A DNA stretch of 5,061 nucleotides from Bacteroides sp. (GTDB lineage Bacteria > Bacteroidota > Bacteroidia > Bacteroidales > Bacteroidaceae): contig DXOJ01000453.1 in assembly GCA_019412865.1 (NCBI GenBank), positions 1 through 5,061 of the forward strand. The letters run 5' to 3'. Below the pieces are notes generated by a model, which had not been told where the DNA came from, ran no database searches, and saw only the letters and a list, made by a program, of their open reading frames with translations. The position numbers were made by a program, and so were the translations under genes. Of the stretch, positions 1-5,061 are shown piece by piece (position 1 is the first letter of the stretch; every line of letters begins with the position of its first letter).

Positions 1-19
1 TGATATAATAGGATAGATT

Positions 20-1972
20 ATGAAGAAATATTTCTATAGATTATTACCAATTTGCCTGTTTATCCTTGTAATGACAGGCTGTAATGACACCGAGACGGTT
101 ATCTCTATCGGAGAAGCCCGGAATCTGGTGGCCGAAATCAGTACTCAAAGTGCTGCTATCGGAGATAATGTGACCTTTACTGTGAAGGTAGATCAGCAAG
201 ACAATCAGTTGGCACTCGAAGAAGATATAGACGTTGTTCTGACTTTTGCAGGTAAGAATGTAGAAGGAAAGGATGTCCCTGTATCTGATGTCTTTGAAGG
301 CTTTGCCGGTCATCTTTTTATGAAGAAAGGTGAGAAACAGGGATTTACCGAATTTAAGGTAAAGAACGATCTGGCTAAATATCCTATATCGGGTACTATC
401 ACCGCTTATGTCAGAGGATACAAGATCAATGCGGCTGAACGTCCGATTGTGGTATCTGATAAACACTACACCATCTTGTCATTGAAGAACAATTCGGACA
501 ATACGGTGAAAGAGTATGGCTCATTTATTCTGGTCGCTACGGTAGGAGCGTCAGCTAAGGAAGATGTAGTCGTTCATATTGATGCGGGTGAAGATGCGGA
601 TAAATATGAGAATCTGCCGAGCGAATTGGTGGTGAAAGCCGGGTATAAAACAGCTGAATCTGAACTTATATGGGTGAAAGGAGAGAAAGGACCGAATACT
701 TTCACTTCTGTGTCTATGTCTTTTGCTACCGATTCTGAAATTCATCCGGTATATGGGGACGAGTTGGAAATTAAGGTTACTGATACGGATGCAGGTTTGA
801 CTCCGGGCACCGAGTTAACCAATGAGCAATGGGTTTATACAGATCCGGATCAGATATTTGTATCAGCCAGCAATAAAAAGGCTGTAGAAAAATGGGATGA
901 GGTCAGAGCTGCGTCAGCACTATTGATAAAGGAGGGTGATCCGCATCCGAATGAAGCGTTAGCTGCTGAAGGATGGACATTCCTGAATTCTTATGAGTTC
1001 CATCCGATTGATGCTTTGACAGAAGGTACCGGACTCCCCAATCAGTATGGTAATCGTCCTCCACGTTTTATGGCGGCACAGAATGTGGCTAACACACAGA
1101 AAGTACAAGCGGTTGTAAATGAGAAATATGCAACGATGACTCAAGATGGATATTTGAAAATGTGGTGTGCGTATGATCCGGGAATCAGTGTGACAGGGGA
1201 AATTACGGGAACAAGAGATTTTGGAGTTTCCTCCCTCTATGCAAGTAAGTTTGATGGTGTGCCTACGGGTGCTGATTCTTGGGAATCCAGCAATGTACGC
1301 GTTTTGCCGGGCACTCGTGTGGAAGTTAGAATCCGTGTGCGTGGAAAGAAACACTCTTTCAACTCGGCAGTCTGGTTCCAAGGAAATATCAGAGGTGTGC
1401 AATGGTCTACCTATGGTGAGGTTGATCTTCTGGAAAATCCGGCTACCAATGCGAATCCGAATGGCGCTTGGCAGACTTTCCACTGGAATGATATATCCAC
1501 TTCATCCGGTGATAAGTATAAACCGTCTTCAGGACAGTTGATAATATCGGATATGGATGAATTCGATATCTATTGGATGGAATGGAGAGATAATAACGAG
1601 ATTGCTTTAGGTATTAATGGTAAAGAGAATGTACGCATGAGGACTGACGGCAGCTATACCGGAATAGCTAATGGAACGGCTTCATGGAACTCGTCTACAC
1701 ATTGGCCGTTTACGGACAAATACAATACGGAAGGGTTACATTTACTATTGACATTTGCCGGATGTAATGAATGGGCGCTTGGTGACGCTGCGGCAGAACA
1801 GGCTGCTAAAGATGGTAGTTGGGCAAACGACTTTAAGCATATTTCTTATCAGGAAAGTAAGTCTAGCAATGATACGCCACGTATGGAAATCGACTGGATA
1901 CGTTTCTATAAGAAGCCAACCTACGACTATTTTGGAAGTGGTACTCCAACGCGTAACAAACCAATGTATTAA
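20..1972 (+). CDS. Surface lipoprotein, GH16-family endo-glycoside hydrolase with N-terminal Ig-like modules
   Basis: Seen: a type II signal peptide (hydrophobic residues about 8-19, lipobox VMTGC, lipid-bearing Cys21, then acidic NDTE). Two beta-rich Ig-like modules follow, about residues 30-146 and 150-257, then a catalytic region about 275-632. This region has the GH16 beta-bulge motif E-V-D-L-L-E at 467-472, so E467 is the expected nucleophile, D469 the assisting acid and E472 the acid/base. Other GH16 marks are VWFQG (451-455), YWMEW (518-522) and the closing strand MEIDWIRFYK (622-631). The motif is intact, so the enzyme should be active. Known for the family: GH16 enzymes are retaining endo-hydrolases of beta-1,3/1,4-glucans or galactans, and some Bacteroides members (for example BT2824, BF4060) are endo-acting mucin O-glycanases. 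Inferred: outer-membrane, probably surface-exposed, first cut of a polysaccharide or O-glycan. The start at 20 is chosen because it directly precedes the signal peptide. GH16 assignment is firm; substrate is not. Confidence 0.88.
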   Translation: MKKYFYRLLPICLFILVMTGCNDTETVISIGEARNLVAEISTQSAAIGDNVTFTVKVDQQDNQLALEEDIDVVLTFAGKNVEGKDVPVSDVFEGFAGHLFMKKGEKQGFTEFKVKNDLAKYPISGTITAYVRGYKINAAERPIVVSDKHYTILSLKNNSDNTVKEYGSFILVATVGASAKEDVVVHIDAGEDADKYENLPSELVVKAGYKTAESELIWVKGEKGPNTFTSVSMSFATDSEIHPVYGDELEIKVTDTDAGLTPGTELTNEQWVYTDPDQIFVSASNKKAVEKWDEVRAASALLIKEGDPHPNEALAAEGWTFLNSYEFHPIDALTEGTGLPNQYGNRPPRFMAAQNVANTQKVQAVVNEKYATMTQDGYLKMWCAYDPGISVTGEITGTRDFGVSSLYASKFDGVPTGADSWESSNVRVLPGTRVEVRIRVRGKKHSFNSAVWFQGNIRGVQWSTYGEVDLLENPATNANPNGAWQTFHWNDISTSSGDKYKPSSGQLIISDMDEFDIYWMEWRDNNEIALGINGKENVRMRTDGSYTGIANGTASWNSSTHWPFTDKYNTEGLHLLLTFAGCNEWALGDAAAEQAAKDGSWANDFKHISYQESKSSNDTPRMEIDWIRFYKKPTYDYFGSGTPTRNKPMY

Positions 1973-2019
1973 TGGTTGTTGAAATAAAGATATTTAATCG
2001 AACAAACTTTTATATAGTT
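1973..2019 (+). other. Short A/T-rich intergenic leader before the GLUG lipoprotein gene
   Basis: This 47-base spacer separates the GH16 stop codon from the preferred ATG at 2020. It is strongly A/T-rich and has no convincing GGAGG-like ribosome binding site, which is normal for Bacteroides leaders. No TAnnTTTG-type promoter element or strong hairpin terminator is visible, so read-through from the upstream gene is likely. An in-frame ATG at 1972 overlaps the upstream stop (TAATG), but using it would put 16 polar residues in front of the signal peptide. Confidence 0.5.
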
Positions 2020-4215
2020 ATGAAAAAGGTTTATCACTTATTGAGCGTTGCACTGCTGGGCGCAATGGCACTAACCTCTTGCGAAGAGGACAAGATAGTG
2101 AATGAAAATAACGGTGAAGGGAACGAAACCGACAAGAATCTGACTGATTATTCATTTATAGCTTCTATTAAACAGTCCGCCCCTTTGGGTCGCAGCAATT
2201 TGCAGAATGGAGTGTATACATGGAATAAAGGAGATGCTGTTACATTATGGAATCGCAACTTCGGAGCCGGCTATGATTTCTCTATCACCCCGGGGTATAA
2301 TGACAACCAACCTGACAAATCTGCTGAATTCACAGGAAAAGCTGCTGTAGAAAATGGCCATAAGCTGATTGCGGTATTTCCACGGAAAGAAGCAAAAACA
2401 TTTAATGACCTGGCTACCTTTTCTATGCCGGAGACATTTACTCAGACTGGAAAAACAGCAGAACTGGCAGCCACTACCTATATGGTTGCCACCGGGGATG
2501 TGACTGATAATAAGATTCCTGCATTAACGTTTTCACCATTGACTGCATTGATACAGTTTGGTTTGAAAAACACGTCGGACCGGGAACTGAAGATTCGCTA
2601 TATTACGCTGGAGAGTGATGATGATGTATTTCCCGCAGAGTTGAAGATCGACGAAGACGGAGTGGTACAGAGTCTTTCAGGTATGCGTAACAAACTGACA
2701 CTTGACATGAGTGGACAAGCATTGGCGCAGAATGAAACATTAAACGGGTATTTGAATATATTACCTACAACCTATGGTGATACCCGGTTGATGAAAAGTA
2801 CGACCGAACTGAATATTACAGTAAGCGTTTTGAATAATGAAGTGGAACAGGATATTATCCTGCTGAAAAAAGTAAAAGTCAAAGATTTGGAGGATAACAT
2901 CGGACTTGATATGGATGCTACTGCCAATCAGTTTGCAGCCGGCAAGCATTATAAAATGGATTTTGAGGTAGATTATCGTTTCAGAATTCCTGATGAGGGC
3001 TATATGATCGATGATGATGGAAATATTCATATCTATAATAAGACTGGATTATTCGGATGGAATAAAATTGCGGATGAATACCGTAAGGCAACTGTTACTT
3101 TAGAAAAAGAATATATCGATGAACCGGCAGGGGATGGAATAAAAGTGATTGATATGGGTAATGAACTTTGGGAACCTATTAGTGCGTTTGGAGGTGTATT
3201 TGAAGGTAATGGTGTTACCATCCGCAATTTGCAAATAGCTAATAAAGGTTTTATTGCTACCAATACGGGAACTATCCGGAATTTGACTTTGGAAAATGTA
3301 AGTTTCTCTGCTGATATCACAGAGGGAGCAGGAGCATTGGCTGCCGAAAGTTCAACGAGTGTCATTCAGAATTGTACAGTCAAGGGAGTGACTGCAACCG
3401 TTATAAAACCGGTAGTTTTTGGTGGTTTGATCGGTCGAAACTCCGAAGGAAGAATAGAAGGTTGTCAAGTTATCAGTGGAACTATTAACCTTAATTTGAG
3501 TGGTGCTGGTAATTCTAATTATGGTGGCTTGGTTGGTGAGCATTTTAATGGAACGGCTCTTATTATAAATTCGTATGTCGGTGCAGATGTAACAATCAAG
3601 CATCCTAGTAACTCTAGTGGTGCATCCTGTGTCGGCGGACTTGTTGGCTGGAACAACTCCGGTAAAGTCAAAGGTTGTTACTCATTAGCCAAACTTGAGG
3701 TTTCTTGTTCCGGACAAGTAGGAGGACTTATAGGGGCTAATAGTAACGGTACGGTTCTGGCCTGTTATGTAGCCGGTTCAATTAGTGGAACTATCCATAA
3801 TAATACTGGCGGTTTCATTGCACAGAATACCATTAATAATGCTGATGCTACTGTGACGGCTTGCTACTCGACCACGCAGATAAATGTGACTAATAATGCC
3901 GGAAGTAATAAATTGGGAGCTTTCGTCGCTTCGAATTCAACAGGAATCAACCAGTGTTATTTCGTAGGCGAAACGGTGACTAATCCTGTAGGAAGCGGAT
4001 CGGCAAATGGAATTAGTAAGGTAACAGCCACTCAGCTCAAGGATAAGAAGCGTCAGATGAATCTGGCAATAGAAGCCAAGGATCCTGAATTTGGTTTTAG
4101 CTTTAAAGTGAATGAGGATGCCGGAACTAATATATACTGTCCGTTGATTCTACAGGGGGCTGTGAAAGAACCTGGCTTCGGTGGATCAGATTTTGGAGAT
4201 GGTGGTGATATTTAA
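2020..4215 (+). CDS. Fimbrillin-like / GLUG-repeat surface lipoprotein
   Basis: Seen: signal peptide MKKVYHLL... with lipobox LTSC, lipid Cys21, followed by acidic EEDK, which resembles a Bacteroidota surface-export signal. Residues about 44-319 form a fimbrillin-family-like module: TWNKGDAVTLWN, AEFTG, a central PLTALIQF, a VFPAEL strand, LNGYLNILP, and a closing AGKHYKMDFEV. After a linker, residues about 323-440 have the pattern that usually precedes GLUG repeats (WEPIS..FGGVFEGNGVTIRNLQI, then GTIRNLTLENV). GLUG-type repeats follow to about residue 650, and the protein ends in a Gly/Asp-rich tail (718-731). Known: fimbrillin-like proteins include type V pilus subunits and many surface lipoproteins; GLUG repeats occur in bacterial adhesins and other surface proteins. 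Inferred: a surface binding or adhesin protein serving the upstream GH16 enzyme; no catalytic residues are recognised. The start at 2020 is preferred to the in-frame ATG at 1972 because it begins the signal peptide. Confidence 0.85.
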   Translation: MKKVYHLLSVALLGAMALTSCEEDKIVNENNGEGNETDKNLTDYSFIASIKQSAPLGRSNLQNGVYTWNKGDAVTLWNRNFGAGYDFSITPGYNDNQPDKSAEFTGKAAVENGHKLIAVFPRKEAKTFNDLATFSMPETFTQTGKTAELAATTYMVATGDVTDNKIPALTFSPLTALIQFGLKNTSDRELKIRYITLESDDDVFPAELKIDEDGVVQSLSGMRNKLTLDMSGQALAQNETLNGYLNILPTTYGDTRLMKSTTELNITVSVLNNEVEQDIILLKKVKVKDLEDNIGLDMDATANQFAAGKHYKMDFEVDYRFRIPDEGYMIDDDGNIHIYNKTGLFGWNKIADEYRKATVTLEKEYIDEPAGDGIKVIDMGNELWEPISAFGGVFEGNGVTIRNLQIANKGFIATNTGTIRNLTLENVSFSADITEGAGALAAESSTSVIQNCTVKGVTATVIKPVVFGGLIGRNSEGRIEGCQVISGTINLNLSGAGNSNYGGLVGEHFNGTALIINSYVGADVTIKHPSNSSGASCVGGLVGWNNSGKVKGCYSLAKLEVSCSGQVGGLIGANSNGTVLACYVAGSISGTIHNNTGGFIAQNTINNADATVTACYSTTQINVTNNAGSNKLGAFVASNSTGINQCYFVGETVTNPVGSGSANGISKVTATQLKDKKRQMNLAIEAKDPEFGFSFKVNEDAGTNIYCPLILQGAVKEPGFGGSDFGDGGDI
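3421..3960 (+). repeat. GLUG-type protein repeat array (about six units)
   Basis: Within the second gene, the core G-G-[LF]-[IV]-G recurs at residues 468 (GGLIGRN), 502 (GGLVGEH), 539 (GGLVGWN), 568 (GGLIGAN), 597 (GGFIAQN) and 633 (GAFVASN). Spacings are about 29 to 37 residues. Each core is followed by a turn rich in N, S and G and then usually a C-[QY] strand (GCQV, GCYS, ACYV, ACYS, QCYF); the second unit has NSYV instead of the Cys. The last two cores are degenerate, having lost the final Gly. The array is repetitive at protein level but its DNA has diverged, so it is not a fresh tandem duplication. Such repeats are expected to stack as a beta-solenoid. Confidence 0.75.
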
Positions 4216-4242
4216 ATAACTAATAACAGAAAAAAATAAATC
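4216..4242 (+). other. 27-base A-rich leader before the third lipoprotein gene
   Basis: The spacer between the second and third genes is almost entirely A/T with an A-rich run (4230-4236) just before the ATG at 4243. It has no Shine-Dalgarno-like sequence, promoter element or hairpin that could act as a terminator. A-rich, unstructured leaders are common before well-translated Bacteroides genes. The close spacing supports co-transcription of the two paralogous lipoprotein genes. Confidence 0.45.
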
Positions 4243-5037
4243 ATGAATAAAATCTATTCTTTATTAGGAATCGGGCTGCTAAGTGCAGCCACCCTAAGCT
4301 CTTGTAAAGAAGATGTTTTCATTGAAGGTGGGGATGAATTGCAACGGGGAGAATCACAGACTTATGTGGCTGTTGCTTCTATCCGGGGGTATGAAAATAC
4401 GGACAGAGAATCATCTACACGTGCCAACGTACAAGATGACGGTAGTTCCTTTATGTGGAATGCCGATGATAAGGTTACACTTTGGAATGGAACAAATGGC
4501 TATGATTTCACAACCATAAATTATGATGAGAGTGAACCGTCGGGAAATGTGGAATTCACAGGGAATGGTAACTTTGAAGAGGGAGCTACTGTTTGGGGAA
4601 TCTATCCGAAAAAAGATGCTCCGACTCCAGGGAATGTTTTCACTTTTACGTTGGGAGATGCTACGCAAAGTGCCCAAAAAGCAGAGCTGCAGAATACGAT
4701 GCACATGCTTGCTAAAGGCACGGTGAATGGGACTACCGTCACCAATCTTAAGTTTGAACATTTGACAGCTCTTTATCAGTTTAAATTCACCAATCGAAGA
4801 CCGGATGCCTATAAAGTGACAAAGGTGGTTGTTTCGGCTGATGCTGCTATTTTCCCAAAAACGTTGACAGTTTCGAGAGAAGAGAAAACGTATGGTGATA
4901 AAAGTAATAGTCTGACTTTGTCTATGACAAGTTTGGAAATGGCAAAGAATGAAGTTGCATACGGTTATTTGAGTTTCTTCCCGATGGCAGACATGACAAA
5001 GGATACAGAATTATTGCTGTCCGATGAAACTTTTTAA
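4243..5037 (+). CDS. Fimbrillin-like lipoprotein, apparently truncated at the C-terminus
   Basis: Seen: signal peptide MNKIYSLLGIGLL... with lipobox LSSC, lipid Cys21, then KED, matching a K-(D/E)2 surface-export pattern. From about residue 41 it follows the fimbrillin-like module of the upstream protein: MWNADDKVTLWN (71-82), VEFTG, IYPKKDAPT, QKAELQNTMHMLAKG, LTALYQFKF, a FPKTL strand, LTLSM, and YGYLSFFP. It then ends at DTELLLSDETF, where the upstream paralog continues for about 60 more residues to its AGKHYKMDFEV strand. The closing strand and any second domain are therefore missing. All three forward frames stop between 5035 and 5047, so one frameshift cannot restore it. Inferred: surface lipoprotein, originally a binding or pilus-like subunit, now cut short by a rearrangement, an insertion or an assembly edge. 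A natural short form is possible but less likely. Function is unproven. Confidence 0.75.
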   Translation: MNKIYSLLGIGLLSAATLSSCKEDVFIEGGDELQRGESQTYVAVASIRGYENTDRESSTRANVQDDGSSFMWNADDKVTLWNGTNGYDFTTINYDESEPSGNVEFTGNGNFEEGATVWGIYPKKDAPTPGNVFTFTLGDATQSAQKAELQNTMHMLAKGTVNGTTVTNLKFEHLTALYQFKFTNRRPDAYKVTKVVVSADAAIFPKTLTVSREEKTYGDKSNSLTLSMTSLEMAKNEVAYGYLSFFPMADMTKDTELLLSDETF

Positions 5038-5061
5038 GCTGAAATAATAAAGGGCTGTTTC
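5038..5061. other. Non-coding window end, possible insertion-sequence terminus
   Basis: The last 24 bases follow the premature stop of the third gene and do not resemble the expected continuation of the fimbrillin-like module. The final GGGCTGTTTC looks like the outer end of some insertion sequences of the IS5/IS1182 type, whose termini often begin GGGCTGT or similar. Only about ten bases are visible, there is no transposase, and no second inverted repeat or target duplication can be checked. This is a weak resemblance, made plausible only by the abrupt loss of coding similarity just upstream. Confidence 0.22.

Noticed and set aside
1..19. The TGA at 1-3 as the stop codon of an upstream gene, and TATAAT at 4-9 (TATAATA) as a promoter
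   Set aside because: Three bases cannot support a gene end, and Bacteroides promoters use a different -7 element (TAnnTTTG); the match is likely chance in A/T-rich sequence.
44..466. 140-residue open frame on the minus strand opposite the N-terminal part of the GH16 gene
   Set aside because: It is fully covered by a well-supported gene on the other strand and its translation resembles no known family.
959..1483. 174-residue open frame on the minus strand inside the GH16 gene
   Set aside because: It lies opposite the conserved GH16 catalytic region, and its translation has no recognisable domain, so it is a shadow frame.
1982..1995. Small inverted repeat AAATA/TATTT in the first intergenic spacer, considered as a terminator
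   Set aside because: The stem is only five A-T pairs with no following T-run, far too weak for an intrinsic terminator and expected by chance in A/T-rich DNA.
1972..2019. In-frame upstream ATG at 1972 overlapping the GH16 stop codon (TAATG), giving a 747-residue form of the second protein
   Set aside because: It would add 16 mostly polar residues ahead of a typical MKK-type lipoprotein signal peptide; the ATG at 2020 is the natural start.
3421..3960. Repeated GGTGG/GGCGG motifs considered as a DNA-level tandem repeat or CRISPR-like array
   Set aside because: The periodicity comes from GLUG protein repeats; the DNA units differ in length and sequence and have no identical direct repeats or spacers.

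Overview
The window looks like a piece of a Bacteroides-type chromosome (human-gut Bacteroidales). The signs are three consecutive plus-strand genes that all start with a lipoprotein signal peptide, A/T-rich leaders without a clear Shine-Dalgarno sequence, and protein families typical of Bacteroidota surface systems: a GH16 glycoside hydrolase, fimbrillin-family domains and GLUG repeats. No rRNA, tRNA, CRISPR array or intact mobile element is visible.

Layout: (1) 20-1972 encodes a 650-residue lipoprotein with two Ig-like/beta-sandwich modules followed by a GH16 catalytic domain carrying an intact EVDLLE motif. (2) 2020-4215 encodes a 731-residue lipoprotein with an N-terminal fimbrillin-like module and a C-terminal stretch of GLUG-type repeats, probably a beta-solenoid. 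(3) 4243-5037 encodes a 264-residue lipoprotein whose fimbrillin-like module is clearly paralogous to that of gene 2 but stops partway through. The last 24 bases are non-coding as far as can be seen; they may hold the start of an insertion sequence or simply be the edge of the assembly.

The genes are separated by only 47 and 27 bases and no terminator is visible between them, so they are probably one transcript. The likely picture is the distal part of a polysaccharide-utilization-type locus: an endo-acting surface enzyme that cuts a glycan, plus one or two surface lipoproteins that could bind glycan or act as adhesin/pilus-like subunits. The substrate is not determined by the sequence. Beta-glucans, red-algal galactans and mucin O-glycans are all possible for GH16, and mucin O-glycan is an attractive but unproven candidate. 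No SusC/SusD pair, sulfatase or regulator is inside the window, so membership of such a locus is inference.
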